A stretch of DNA of 64,000 nt from Takakia lepidozioides (taxonomy: Eukaryota; Streptophyta; Takakiopsida; Takakiales; Takakiaceae). A program made the position numbers and the translations under genes. Shown here one piece after another: positions 32,609-44,059 of this stretch; position 1 is the stretch's first letter, and every line of letters begins with the position of its first letter. The stretch is from the NCBI GenBank assembly GCA_030704615.1, contig CM060734.1, positions 11,656,001 through 11,720,000 on the forward strand. Direction: 5' to 3'. A model generated the notes under the pieces. That model was not told the DNA's origin. It made no database searches and worked only from the letters and a program-made list of their open reading frames with translations.

Positions 32609-32752
32609 TGCATGTTCTGTGGGTCTGCCAAAGGGGCAGCCACCATGCTGGTGTATGATCAATGCTCAAGAGGTTGGCACATGGGATGCTTGACACCACC
32701 TCTTGAGAGGGTTCCTGATGGAGATTGGTTATGTCCACACTGCTTGGGATAG
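32609..32752 (+). pseudogene. PHD finger fused to the integrase (copy 2)
   Basis: The residue pattern is CxxC, a 14-residue spacer, then (Tyr)DQC, GWHMGC, a proline-containing loop and WLCPHC. This is the full Cys4-His-Cys3 PHD layout, with the third ligand changed from Cys to Tyr. Copy 1 keeps Cys there (MLVCDQC) but lacks the first pair, so the two copies complement each other in showing the ancestral finger. It is in frame with the integrase, six residues after its basic tail ends, and a stop follows two codons after the last Cys. Confidence 0.82.
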
Positions 32753-33007
32753 TGGCAGTGGATATGACTAGTGGCAGCTAACAAGACATGGGAGGCCAAG
32801 CTCATAGGAGTCAATACATCTCAGGCTCAAGTTCACAGGTTGCAAGACGGCGACTAACGATGGGGCAACTCTTGCACCGGCCCTCTTGATCTATCGAGTT
32901 TGAGTGTAGTAGAGACAGTGGTGGAGGACTTAGTGAGGCTACGGTTACTATTGCATCTTGTGGCTACCTGGACTTAGAGGGACCTAGGCACCAACTAGGG
33001 GGGCGAT

Positions 33008-33554
33008 TGTGGTGGACTGGTGACTGCCATAGTGGGCAGCATAGTGGCGTAGCGATATGTATGCGCACGACAACTGTCAAGTTATTTCACCACTAGTGTG
33101 AAACTAGTTAGAAAATAGCTAGCTTTTACATATTGACATTTGGGATTGGCCCAAGTGTCAATCCAGGGGTCAAGGCAGATTTAGGCCCTGGAGTGGTTAT
33201 CTTCATGGCAAGCGCGGGAGGCTCATCTTTCTCGAGTTGAGCCTCACCGCATCTAGTTATGGTGCCATAATGCGGATTCCCCATAGCGTGGGGTGCACCT
33301 GGCTCGACTTAATATATGAGTGATGTTTTCATGTGCAAGCGTGTGTGTTTTAGAGAGCTTGTGTGCTTGTATTCTTCTTCTTTATCATTGTGGTGGACTA
33401 GTGACTACCATAGTGGGCAGCATAGTGGCAGCCTAGTGACTGACTAGTGACAGCCTAGTGGTTGGACTAGTGGTATACTAGTGTGTGGTGTGCACATGTG
33501 TTGTGTGGTTTTGGACAGCGATGTAGTTGTGTAGTGATATGTATGCGCACGACA
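33008..33554 (+). repeat. 3' LTR of element 1, copy 2, with repeated end module
   Basis: The LTR follows the polypurine tract CTAGGGGGGCGAT. It starts TGTGGTGGACTGG and ends GCGCACGACA. The same end module occurs twice, at 33008-33072 (internally shortened) and 33389-33554, around a core of about 316 bp that includes ACTGTCAAGTTATTTCACC. The copy at 48750-49398 has the same architecture. Confidence 0.7.
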
Positions 33555-33959
33555 CCATCAATCTACGCTTCTCCATTGTCATGCCCTGCAAGCTTCAAAA
33601 CCTATGGGCCACAATGCTTGCACCACTGAGCACACAACCCTTTCTCTCTACTTGTCTAGCACAATGCCGCCACGAATTGCAGCCGACAGGAGAGAGAGAA
33701 GCCTAGGGTTGTTGTGCACATGCGCCTACACCCTCTCCGCTGCGTGTCACTGAACGACACGTGTCCCTTTAATTTATCTCCACCCTATATTAGTTTTAAT
33801 TTTTTTTAAATGCGTCTTTATTTTGGACCCTATTTTAATTTAAATGTGATGTTGCCAATATATATTAGTACCCTATAATATTTCTAAATATATTCTAAAT
33901 TTTATTTTCTCAGAATTTTCGGCACCCTATATTTTTTTGCACGTCAAGTGGTAATATTT
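33555..33959. other. Intergenic, no gene recognised
   Basis: The 3' part is A/T-rich (about 33780-33950). There are no repeats or coding signals that I can name. Confidence 0.4.
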
Positions 33960-35000
33960 GGAAGTGACATCCCCTTGGGACGGACATACTGCGATCCAGC
34001 GGACTGACCCAGTGGACCGTCTAAACGGACTTGCTGCGATCCAGCGGATTGACTCAGTGCACTGATCTAGTGGACGTCTCAGTGGACTCCTCTGTCTCAG
34101 TTAGTTGACCCAGTGGGATGCGACATCTGATATGGGGATGGTGTGTGGCGCTTATCGAATAGCGTTAATTTCTGCATCGGCATCGTCCACAATGAAGGCA
34201 TTGGGTTGCCAGTTCGGCATATCTGCAAGGAGTGAATCGTGCAAGGCTGTCATCCACGGCACCAGGTCGGTTGTCCGATTCCTCGCCGATATGATATATG
34301 CAACTGGTATACCGTTCAACCACTCGTCGAATACCATCAACGTGTACAATGGAAACTGTTCTAATGGACAATGTCAGATGGTCACAAGATGCAAAGAACG
34401 CCAATTGCTGGACTTCAAGACTTCATAAGAGGCAAGAGGTCTGTTGCGGTACAAAGAGGGTCTGCCCCTTGGTCTTCCGGCGAGTACACATGAAAACATA
34501 CATAGAAGGTCAGCGCAGGCACGCCCAATGAATACCTGAATTAGACTATATGGTACTATGCATCAGTTCCCACAAGTCCATGGAATCAAATGAGAGCACC
34601 TTATGATGATTAGTCCTGAAGGTTGCATCGCATGCAACAATACGGGCATGTCCTAATTCCACCATTCTCTGCTTCTGCCACGGAGTCTGCACGCCGATAG
34701 TGAAGGTCAAGTCTCCGTCGAAATGTTGGAACGTTGGGGCCAGCTTTGAAGGTTTGCCAGGCCCGTTTCTCCTGGAGGTTGCGGACATCTTGCTCCAGGA
34801 GGAAATCATCAAGTGTCCATGCATCTCCCAACCCGGTGTTGTTCATGACGTGTTCTTTATGCTCCATCATGACTTGGGCAACCGACAGGCCTCGGCACAA
34901 ACACTCCATGGCCCAAGCTTTCAATTTCTTGCTAATGTGTGAAGCGTAGGCATGGCGGGTATTCTCGAATTCAGCCGACTTCCCATATTTACTAGCAGTC
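33960..35000 (-). pseudogene. MULE transposase fragment, copy 2 (reversed)
   Basis: The minus strand matches copy 1 at 21190-21962. It reads an N-terminal block with MMEHKEHVMNNTGLGDAW, then VACDATFRTNHHK and, after the same intron, YTLMVFDEWLNGIPVAY and FIVDDADAEINAI (34349-34152). It is cut off within the next intron, near 33960, and on the other side at about 35000. At the three codons where copy 1 has stops, this copy keeps Trp or Gln codons. A frameshift lies in the region 34660-34760. Confidence 0.82.
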
Positions 35001-36109
35001 CCAATTTCATATAAATATTTGCATATTTAATTGTTTTATTAAATCAGGACTGCTAGTACTAGCCTTCCAATTTTGTAATTAGGGTGGAGCCATTACGCGA
35101 CTAGCCGCTTGTTATTGTAGATCACTCAATGAGAGCTTGGAAGCCATGGAACCTGGAGGTAGGTTCATGCATGCATGCATTGCATTCAGAGGAACCGGGC
35201 TCGAGGGAGTGATACACTCTACTCCATGTTTTCACTATATCATTTTCCCTCTTCACTCTTGCTTTGTTGGGACTCTTGTAGAGAGAGACTTTGCATCGGA
35301 GAAAATGTGGTCAAAGGACCTTACACCGTGTCAAGGCTCCGATTGGTGTGTTGTGCTGAGTCATGCTCCCTAAGTCTTACCTTTCACTTATGTTTTGCCA
35401 AAGCAAGAGAGCCCATCGCCGTTTGAGGCTTGTTTTTTACTGCCAAGGAGGTGGGGTCTGCCACGTATCGCGCCCCGTGGCGGGCGGGTACGGAGGGGCA
35501 GCGATGGCGGGCGTGGAGCTGGAGATGGCGATGAGGCGGGTGTGGTGGTGCGAGAGAAGAAACGTGATGACGGGTCAGGGCGAGGGAGGGGGTGGGGCCG
35601 GATGGGCGGAATGGCTGCCTCGGCACTGGTTTCCGCAATGTGAGGTTGTGCTTGCTTGCGTTTTTCTTATCACAGAAGTGCACTGCACTGCGTTTTCCTG
35701 CTGGTGATAATAATTTCCACAATATTTCAAGTGCAGTGGCAAAGGTGAGGGGGAGGTTGATCTTTTGCGGCTGCGCAGCATCATACGTATCCGGCCATTC
35801 TTGTGGGGAAGAGAAGTGGAGCTTTTGTTTTTAAACTGTAGCCCTCCGCTTGTGCCCTCTCCCTAGTTTGGTTCAGCCTTGCACTTTGCAGCGGTGGAGA
35901 GGGGAAGAGGAGAGGAGGAGGAGACGAGGCAGAAGGTTGATTGTGTGTTCCGTTAGCCCAAATTAAGATCTTACAGGGGTAAAAGGAGGTTGCAATTGAG
36001 GCTTTCTGAAAAAGATTGATTACCACTGTGGCCTGTCAAGGCTCAGGAAAGTGTACGAGAATTGCATTCGTGCGAGGAGAAGTTAGGAGGCGGGCTGTAG
36101 TGCGCAGAG
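35001..36109 (+). other. Upstream region of AGT1
   Basis: No separate gene is seen. A G-rich block (35440-35620) and purine/pyrimidine-rich stretches near 35880-35930 lie before the start codon at 36110. Promoter elements cannot be named with confidence. Confidence 0.4.
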
Positions 36110-37748
36110 ATGGAGTACTACCCGGCGCCGGGAAGGAACCATTTGTTCGTGCCTGGCCCTACCAATGTACCCGAGCCGATCCTGAGGGCTATGAACAGGA
36201 GTAACGAAGACCATCGCTCTCCTGCTTTCCCGAAGCTTTCCAAATCCGTTATTGAGGATGTGAAGCAAATCTTCAAGACCAAGGATGCGCTTTCCTTCAT
36301 CTTTCCTACAACAGGTCCTTCTCGGGCCCCCTCGATTTAGTTTGAAGTAGAATCATACCTGTATAGTTCCCGTTACTGACATGACCTCGTCATGTTGATC
36401 ACAGGAACTGGAGCATGGGAGAGTGCATTGACCAATACATTGTCACCGGGGGACAAAATTATCTCTTTCGAATTAGGACAGTTTAGTCTCCTCTGGATAG
36501 ACCAGATGCAGCGCCTCAAATTCGACGTGGATGTGATAGAGTGTGAGTGGGGAACCGGTATCAACCTGGCTGTTTTGAAGCAGAAGCTATCCTCGGATTA
36601 CTCGCATGCTATCAAGGCAGTCTGTTGCGTGCACAATGAGACATCCACAGGGGTCACAAACGATATTGGCGCAGTCCGGAAGGTACTCGGTGAGCTTCAA
36701 ACAGTGCCGTGCTTATGTCTGTGCGCTGTAATTTGATTGTGAGCTGCAACACACTTATGTGGCGGGGTATTGTGCAGATGAGACCACACATCCAGCCTTG
36801 TTGCTGGTGGATGGTGTGTCATCAATTGGTGCCATTGATTTTCGCATGGATGATTGGAGAGTGGACGTTGCTTTGACTGGATCACAGAAGGCACTCTCTC
36901 TGCCTACAGGCCTGGGAATTGTATGTGCGGGGCCCAAGGCTTTGGAAGCTGCAAAAACTGCCAAATCCTGCAGAGTGTTTTTTGACTGGGCAGATTACAT
37001 GAAGTATTACAAAGCTGGCTCCTATTGGCCATACACTCCTTCAAGCCAGATGCTTTATGGTCTGCGCGCTTCCCTGGACCTCATTTTTGAGGAAGGTCTC
37101 GACAATGTCATTGCCAGGCACCATCGGCTTGCACAATCTACAAGGTATTTGGCCTTAGATTCGCATTTACAATAGTGGTAGTTTCAGCCAACGCCATGGC
37201 AGCTGCCTGATTCTCGTATTTGTATCTGTTCTCAATTCTCTGACGTCGTCACTGAAAATGCAGGGAAGCCGTGAAGGCTTGGGGTCTCAAGCTGTGTACG
37301 CAAAAGGCAGAGTGGCACAGCGATACTGTCACTGCTGTGCTTGTGCCATCTTACATTGACAGCTCAGAGATCGTGAAGCTTGCGTGGAAGAAGTTCAACC
37401 TCAGCCTTGGAGTTGGCCTGAACAAAGTTGCGGGGAAAGTGTTTCGGATTGGGCATCTTGGAAATCTGAACGAGGTGATAACCTTATTTCTCTTTTGGCT
37501 AAGCATAGAGGGTTGTAGGCGCAATCTCACCTCTAATAGTCTTTGTTGATTCTTTATCTAATTACTGTGCTAAAACATCAGAGTGTGACATATGGCTGGT
37601 TGGTTTGCAGCTCCAATTGCTTGGTGCTCTTGCAGGTGTGGAGCTGGTATTACAGGAGGTTGGTTATCCTGTTTCTTTAGGCAGTGGCGTGGCAGCAGCA
37701 GCTGCCTATCTCCAGAAAGCCACCCTGCTCATTGCTTCACGAATTTGA
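36110..37748 (+). CDS. AGT1: Serine-glyoxylate aminotransferase, peroxisomal
   Basis: Five exons join in phase with GT-AG introns: 36110-36314, 36405-36689, 36778-37144, 37264-37474 and 37611-37748. They give 401 residues, the usual length for plant AGT1. The enzyme is a PLP-dependent class V aminotransferase of photorespiration. In peroxisomes it transfers the amino group of serine to glyoxylate, giving hydroxypyruvate and glycine. Visible signatures are the start MEYYPAPGRNHLFVPGPTNV, the cofactor region TGTGAWESALTNTL, LLLVDGVSSIGAIDF, the PLP lysine in ALTGSQKALSLP (exon 3), and the GNLNELQLLGALAGVE end. The protein ends in SRI, the C-terminal peroxisome-targeting tripeptide typical of plant AGT1. 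No frame break is seen, so the gene is very likely functional, though surrounded by transposon debris. Confidence 0.97.
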
Positions 37749-38779
37749 GTGTCCTTCAAGCTCTTATTGAGGGAAACCCATACACTGAGACATTGATGCT
37801 GCTTGTAAGCTCCCTTGATGGGCTGCCGGCAAGTGGAAAGGACCTAAAGAATGTAAAGTTTCCCTTACAGCATCAACAGCGATGTGATATGAGCTTTGCC
37901 AAAGGATGCAGCACTACTGGAGCGCTCGTTCCTATCTGCAGTTACCGTCAGTGATTAAACTAGTCCACTGCCCTGCATAGACTCTCAACATGTGTGTAAG
38001 ATGTGGTTTTGGTTCAGTTGCAGGTGCTTTTCACATTACAAACTTTTTATCTTGAGCCTCTTCCCTCATGCATTGTTCAAAGGGTTAAGAAGAATTGTCT
38101 CAACCTGAAGTTGCAATGTAATTTTGTTGTTGATTGGGTTTATTTCACTCCTTCCATTGTCTACCTCTAGTGAATGTTGAAGAGATGATGTGTCAAGTAC
38201 CCTGCATCTTACTGCACTGTTACTGTGTTGAATCACTGCATATTAACGGAACACCGCCAGGAATGTGAGCATAGTGTGAACCTGTCATAAGGTATCTGCA
38301 GTTGGTGATCTCACAATTGGGAATGCTGCCAGTCAATGCCTTCCTGGCCTATTCGCCCTTATCCTTCTCTACCTTGACTCTTACAACCCAATCCTATACC
38401 CTCCCTGCTAAATCCAATCCATTGAGGGTTTGGTTGATCAAGCAAGTGCGTCCTCATCAGTGTTTCCTGACGTTGTTTTTGACAGTATTCTGGCACTGAT
38501 GTTTTTGCAGATTTTAACATAGAATTCTACATCTGGTTGTCTAAAAACTAGATTTGATTATATTTTGACAGTTATCAGTTTATTCTTGACATTATCTATG
38601 ACATAATTGCTGGACAAAAAATTGTCAAATAATTAATCGTCGCGAACAGGGAGCAATTGGTGCTCTCCTGGTACTTTCTATAATCTACACTGTTCTGTTT
38701 TTGGATTCATACTCATCGTAAAATGACATTTTTCTGAAAGCTTGAGGACTCATTTTTTTCCAAGCCAGTTCTTGAGAGG
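37749..38779. other. 3' flank of AGT1, no gene recognised
   Basis: This is presumably the 3' UTR and intergenic DNA. It is A/T-leaning with no coding signal or repeat I can name. Confidence 0.4.
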
Positions 38780-38890
38780 AAAATAAATGCCCTTTGGGGC
38801 CCATGAAGGAAAGGGGGGAGAGAGATATGGCAAACAAGGGTTTGAATCCCAGGCCAATGCACAATAAGTCTTACCACTGGGCTAGCCCTC
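38780..38890 (-). repeat. tRNA-derived SINE-like element
   Basis: Read on the minus strand, GGGCTAGCCCAGTGGTAAG (A-box-like, from about 38888) is followed 30 bases later by GGGATTCAAACCC (B box, about 38851-38839). These are the two internal RNA polymerase III promoter boxes of a tRNA-derived SINE head. The arms do not pair as a functional tRNA. The 3' end is uncertain. Confidence 0.55.
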
Positions 38891-38989
38891 AGATTGTGCA
38901 TTTCTTTCCTTTTGTTAAAAAGTCTACAAATAAAAACCCAACCTTTAACTTTAAGAAATATTAAATTGAAAAAATCCAAACAGCATCAG

Positions 38990-39910
38990 CACGGGATCTC
39001 CTCCCGATAGAAGCAGGAGCTTGTCTGCCACCTTTCAAAGTGTTGGTCACTCAGAGTCTGGAGCACTTACAATACCATCATGGAACGGATGTATAACACT
39101 ATTTTTCCAGCATGCTTTCCGATGCTCCTTCGGATACACATTGGGCCAGACTTTTCTCTCTTATGCTGGGCCTAGAACAAGTGAGTGGCTCGTGGTACAA
39201 CCAACTATTGCACCCTTCCGTATGTCCTCTGAGTTGTATTTACCACATCCCTTCAAGTTACACTTGGTCTTCCACATCCCTCTGTGCTAGGACTACAATG
39301 GGGTGTTTGTCGCCATCCTATCGACTCACTCGACGTACATCTTCTTCGTTGCCCTTGCGATGGAGAGCGTACTGCGGCTCATGATGTCGTCCAGGATGCA
39401 ACAGCTGCGATTGCTCGCAATGTCGGGGTTTATGTCCTTCGAGAGCAGATACACATTCTCCCATCTCACGATCATCATTCTACTAGACGGCGGGTTGACA
39501 ATATCCTCTCTCACGACGGGCTACGTATATTGGTGGACATCGTCATCACTCATCCTACTAGGTCGGATCTCCTTCCAGGCAACCTCATCACAGGAAGTTG
39601 CTGCTTTAGTAGCTGCATAGGGAAATGAATAAGATTATTGGGAACATCACCGCAAAGACAAATTCCTCCCTTTGGCGGTCGAGATTTTCGGTTGTTTGCA
39701 TCATCAGTTCAACGATTTCCTCCGCATATGTGCCCATCGCGCAGCGGAAAACAAAAGCGTTGGAAGCTCAGACGTATATGCTTTTGTAGCCTTCTTTAGA
39801 CATCGAGTTTTTGTTGCTATACAAAAGGCTCAAGCTCTGTCTATTATATGTTGGATAGAGGTCTCCGGGGTGGCTTCATCTCACCTCCCGGCACTTCCTA
39901 AAGGCTGACC
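38990..39910 (+). pseudogene. LINE-like reverse-transcriptase C-terminal remnant
   Basis: The frame at 39284-39628 shows CRHPIDSLDVHLLRCPC, HDVVQDATAAIA, and then RRRVDNILSHDGLRILVDIV followed by THPTRSD. This is the zinc-ribbon plus nuclease-like tail I associate with certain plant LINE-type polyproteins. After a break, 39660-39908 reads LPLAVEIFGCLHHQFNDFL, another phrase typical of that family's C-terminus. Upstream, 39000-39280 is more decayed. RT itself is not present. The family assignment is from memory of similar proteins. Confidence 0.5.
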
Positions 39911-40800
39911 CATCCTCTTTCATGTTGTTGTCTGACCTTCTTTTGGCAGTAGGTAATACTAGAGTAGTTTGATTTCCTTTTGTTAATATACCTAGCTCTA
40001 TGAGATTTTGTTTCTCCTCTTGGGGACAATTTGTACAACCACCCCATTTGGATCTTTTTATAATACTGTGCAGTTGAGTTTCATGTCATAAAAAATTTGT
40101 ACATTTTTTACAAAACATTGATAGGTACGATTTGACATCGTTTTCGATAGTCTGTTGTACACTAAAATTTCATTAGTTCTTGACATTGTACAACACTAAA
40201 GATAATGCTCTAACCAAAAATGTAAAATGTACAATATGCCGAAAAAAAAAAAAAAACTCCTCCCCCACCCTAAAATCCTCTTTGTTCCTTTTGCATGATG
40301 TGATCGTGTACTGATATTAATGACTGTATGTTCAGGGTCATATGGCACTATTGTCTGAAGACTGGGACTTGTCTGGCAACATCATCTTTGGCTTTTTCTG
40401 GATAAGCCATGTTGGAGGTGTGATATGAGGAGTATCTCTCAGTAAGACATTTACTGTCATTACTTGTGCCATTCTCTAGGTTGAAGCCTATATCAAGGAT
40501 GATTGTGCCCAGATCGTATCAATGAGCCAAAGAGCTGATTGATTGAACTTAAGGAAAATAATTTGGGTTGAAGTGACAAGGCTGTTTATGAATGTGTAGG
40601 GAATGGAATTGTACCCATACTTTCAAAGTATTTTAACATCAAGGTTTTCACCAATTCTTGATTTGGGATGATGTCATGGGCCATCCTAAGTTTGCCATCA
40701 AGGAGGGCGACGATTGCCCAACAACAAACAATTGTCGTCCAGATCCAGAGACCCGGTGACTTCCACACAACGGGACTCTTGTGAGGCTTCCGGTGTTGTT
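39911..40800. other. Intergenic, no gene recognised
   Basis: A/T-rich DNA with a poly-A run at about 40239-40255. No recognisable coding region. Confidence 0.4.
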
Positions 40801-41130
40801 AGATAAGGGGTTTGTACAACTGCCACACCTAAATATTTCAGAGGAACGGAGCATTCGAATGCGGCAACAATCCGTGCACGATGGGTTGGACGTGTCTCAA
40901 AAGAATGCTTTAGACAAGAAGTGGGCATCACTATTTTACGATGCCAACATACCCTTTAACGTAGCAAGACTTCATGCATTTGTAAATGTTGTCAAAACAA
41001 CCTCCGAGTCCAAATCCACGTATACACTACTTTCTTATCGTGATCTACGCACAGGATTACTGGAAGAAGCTAGGTCCTCTCTTTCTCCACCCTCTCTCTC
41101 CTTGTACCATAATCAGGTTTTCCCGTTCAC
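40801..41130 (+). pseudogene. hAT-type transposase fragment (DUF659-like)
   Basis: The open frame encodes KKWASLFYDANIPFNVARLH, then KSTYTLLSYRDLRTGLLEEA. This matches the start of the DUF659 region of plant hAT transposase-derived proteins, where F-x-x-x-x-I-P-F-N and P-x-x-x-x-L-R-x-x-L-L are conserved. It is truncated at both sides, with neither the BED finger nor the dimerisation domain present. Confidence 0.65.
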
Positions 41131-42259
41131 GTGCCATGACTCTCTTAACCTCACTACTTCGAGAAGGACCATCTGAAATATCAAGTTGGCCCTTCCTAGG
41201 ACCCTCTTCAATTAACCTTACACCTATAAATGTCGCGGCCCTTTGCCTTGAGGGCAGGGGGGGTCGGGACACAAGAGGGGCTGCCCCTGTGGTGGGGGCA
41301 GTAGCAGCGATAGGTACGGGGGCTGAAGCACCCTTGAGTGCCCAAGGCACTCAAGGAGGCGGAGGCGCTCACTAGGTGGAGCCCCGCACACCGGGTTGCG
41401 GTGGGGGTGGCTCCACAAGGGGTGGTGGTAGCTTAGCGGGACTTAGTGGGGGTGGCATAGGACTCACCATGGGGTGGAGACCTCGAGGTGGGAGTCGTGG
41501 GGAGTCTTGGGACTCATCACGGTCCATTGGGGCCGCGGTGAGTGGGCCAAGACTCACCGCGACTCACCACCGGGAATCGAGGGTCTTCGTGGTGGTTCGC
41601 CATAAAATGGCATGGCTGGTTGTGAAACCCCCGCGGACAGCTACAGAAGTATATATAGGGAGTAGTAACCCCGAGAACGGTGCAAGCCCGTTGGTGACCA
41701 AAAACTAGTGAGTAAGCGAGCGAGCCGGAAAGCGACAAAGAGTGGGGAGCTGTTCCGGACTGCCAACTACCAAAGGGAATTCCCGCTGGTTCCAAATCGC
41801 TGGAGGTTCTTTGGGAGAACAAGGGGGGACCGTTATGCCCGGTGAGCAGTCGAAGCTCCAAGTTGGCCCGGCGGCCAGGTTGGGAGTCAGGCGCGCGCAT
41901 CAAAGTGAGTAACTATGACTTGAAGGGGAGCTTACCGAAGTGAGGTGCGCGACAATAAATGTATTTGTCAGATGAGACGTGGGTGCCAGTGTAGGCCCAA
42001 TTCCCGTCTCATTGGCAGCACTACTATAGGCCTCAAGAGAAACATGGGGTGGAAGACCCTCCTAGAAGATGGGGCTTGCATCAACAGTAGGCCCTTCGGG
42101 GAGGACCCTAGCACCAATATTGGGATCGGATGTAGAAGAAGGTAAGACATTATTAGTTTGGGGTATAGTCAAACCTTTCTTCCTTGCTAAAGCATGATAA
42201 GGATTGGCTTCAGGTCTTTTTCTCTTCTTTCCAAGTGTCTTGTCCGCATCCTTGGCCAT
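41057..42259 (-). pseudogene. Unrecognised minus-strand reading frame split by a solo LTR
   Basis: From an ATG at 42259 a Lys/Arg-rich frame (KKRKRPEANPY...) runs to a TAG at 42064-42062. It is open again up to the LTR border and, once the LTR and one copy of its ATAAA duplication are ignored, continues in phase from 41230 to a stop near 41057. I do not recognise the product. The last part overlaps the hAT fragment on the other strand, so the frame may not be a gene, although its continuity across the empty site is suggestive. Confidence 0.35.
41231..41954 (+). mobile_element. Solo LTR of element 2, with 5-bp target duplication
   Basis: TGTCGCGG to GCGCGACA, 724 bp, is similar throughout to the 5' LTR at 5734-6459. 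It is flanked on the left by ATAAA (41226-41230) and on the right by ATAAA (41955-41959). This is the expected 5-bp target-site duplication, so this is an integrated element reduced to one LTR by LTR-LTR recombination. Confidence 0.95.
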
Positions 42260-42705
42260 ATCTAAAATGCAATGGGCGCGATGAAGGGTGAAGCTCCGCG
42301 ATCTGCGGTGAGTGCGACATGGAGTGCAACGGCTATCTATGGCCGCCAGCATGTCTCTACCATGATTATGCATCCTTCCTAGACTCACAGGAACTCTATG
42401 ACAAGACGGCAAGGACACAGTCACATCGTCCAGTGATTGATGCAATTCCTGAAAAGAAAAAAAGACTTAGTCCTCGAGTTCTCAAGCTTTTTCCCTCTTT
42501 TTCGATGGTTTTCTCTCCTCCTTCATCCCTCTGCTTCTTTTCATCTCATTCTTGGACTCAAGTGTTGGCCTTTAAGCCCGGCCGCCAGTTAGTCTCTATC
42601 ACCCCGATATGGGATCAGCCTTAACTACCATCACTCCCCTACGGCATGCAGCCGTCTTTCTATGCGACTAACTCTAAACTCTATGACTCAACCCGGGCAG
42701 TAGCC
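42260..42705. other. Intergenic, no gene recognised
   Basis: Short open frames exist on both strands, but none has a recognisable domain. Confidence 0.35.
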
Positions 42706-42954
42706 GCAGGGCAGAAGCATGCTACAGTGGCTCACTTTGTGAAAAATTTGTCCAGTCTAAACTTGTCTACTTTTATTTATATCTTTTTTCATATGAACTT
42801 CAAATTAGGTGTTGCAATTTATTTTTGTTGTCAACTCAATTTGAGATCACCCAAAAGTTTCCAAACAAAGCTGTTGTGTTTTGAAGATGAAAAATGAGAG
42901 TAGATTAGAGTAGACTGGACAAAAGTGAGCCACTGTAGCATGCTTCTGCCCCGC
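42706..42954. mobile_element. MITE, about 250 bp
   Basis: The left arm GCAGGGCAGAAGCATGCTAC... (42706-42738) is matched by its reverse complement at 42921-42954. Homology continues inwards (TTGTCCAGTCTA), giving arms of about 50-55 bp around an A/T-rich centre. The terminal core GCTACAGTGGCTCA is shared with the larger element at 46963-47683. Confidence 0.8.
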
Positions 42955-43255
42955 AAGGCGAAGTGGCTCTTCGTTACGCCGGCCTCGGCCGGAGTCTTCT
43001 CTCTCTCTCTGACTCAACCCAACAACCTTAATCACGCTCGAGGTGCTGGAGATATAACCCCCCGCAGGATCTGGCGTTTGCTCTCTGATAAGTTGTTTAG
43101 CGAGTGTACCTTGCCTTCTCTCTCCCTCCTTCGCATTATTTGGTAAGCTCGGTGATCGATTCTAATTCCATTCTAACTCTAAATTATCTGTTTAGCTCGC
43201 TTTCTCAAGTTTCCCTTCCTGCTCTTGGCCCGCTGGTTCTAGTTAGCACGGTCTC

Positions 43256-43930
43256 ATGGGTCCGAATGGATTCCAAGCATCCCATGGAGCGGCATGGAAT
43301 CGCTCGTCAGGGGTCCCGCCAGACTCCCCTCTGTCCAGCAGCGTCAGCCCTCATCAGGTACGGGTTTCTACTTGGCCCATAGAGCCCATGCTCATCATCT
43401 CCGGAAGATTGAGTAACAATTCTATGATTTTTACCCACCCACCACGGACCTCTCATGCCGATTTTCCCCTCTCTACACTCCTTCATACCCTCCCTGTCAT
43501 CGGGGAGGCTTCGGGTGTTCCTTCAGGAGAAGAGGAGGTTCAGAATAGTCCGTTGGAAAGTCAGGATGGCCCTCAAGATGTCTACAGGCTGCAGAAAGCG
43601 ATGAGTATGGACAACCCGCTAATCAAAGTGGACGTCGATAGGCTCAATAACAAAGTCTCTGACATTGAGGGAAAAATAATCCTTTTGTACTTTCTTGGCA
43701 AGAAAGTTGATAGGGCCTTCGCCAGAGATTGGGCTATCCGCCACTTGGGGAGCTCGGGAGACCTAGCCTCTTGAGCCACAATTCTGCCACTCTATGGGCA
43801 GAGGTTTTTTCTCCATCCTCTTTGAAACTAAGGAGGCGGCAAAGAAGGCTCTTGCCTTCCACTAAGCCACACCTTTTGTATTTCCAACTCTCCATTTCAC
43901 TGTTTTTTGAGTCGATTGCGACATTTTGAC
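43256..43930 (+). pseudogene. LINE ORF1-like remnant (DUF4283-like)
   Basis: A Ser/Pro-rich N-terminus (from ATG 43256) leads into VDVDRLNNKVSDIEGKIILL and YFLGKK...ARDWAIRHLG. After a frameshift near 43780, FFSILFETKEAAKKALAFH-like sequence follows. This is the order seen in the DUF4283 domain at the start of plant LINE and retroelement ORF1 proteins. No zinc knuckle or RT follows, so this is a 5' fragment. A stop and shift at 43770-43800 break it. Confidence 0.5.
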
Positions 43931-44059
43931 TACAAGCGTTACCAGTAAAGTCCAGTGAAATCTGTCGAGTTGATTCAGTCACCTAGTTAAATAGGTTTCA
44001 CTAGTCCTGACACAGTGAAAACAATATATTGTGGTGGGACCCACCCTTTTGATCCAAAG

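Larger units (their letters stand above)
29861..33554 (+). mobile_element. Element 1, second copy, 5'-truncated
   Basis: From about 29861 the sequence is a close match to 4697-5730 and then 11252-13537, without the nested element. It therefore shows the pre-insertion arrangement. Gag, protease and methyltransferase are absent, because the truncation falls just downstream of the methyltransferase. It runs through RT, RNase H, integrase, PHD finger, 3' UTR, polypurine tract and LTR. Confidence 0.9.
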
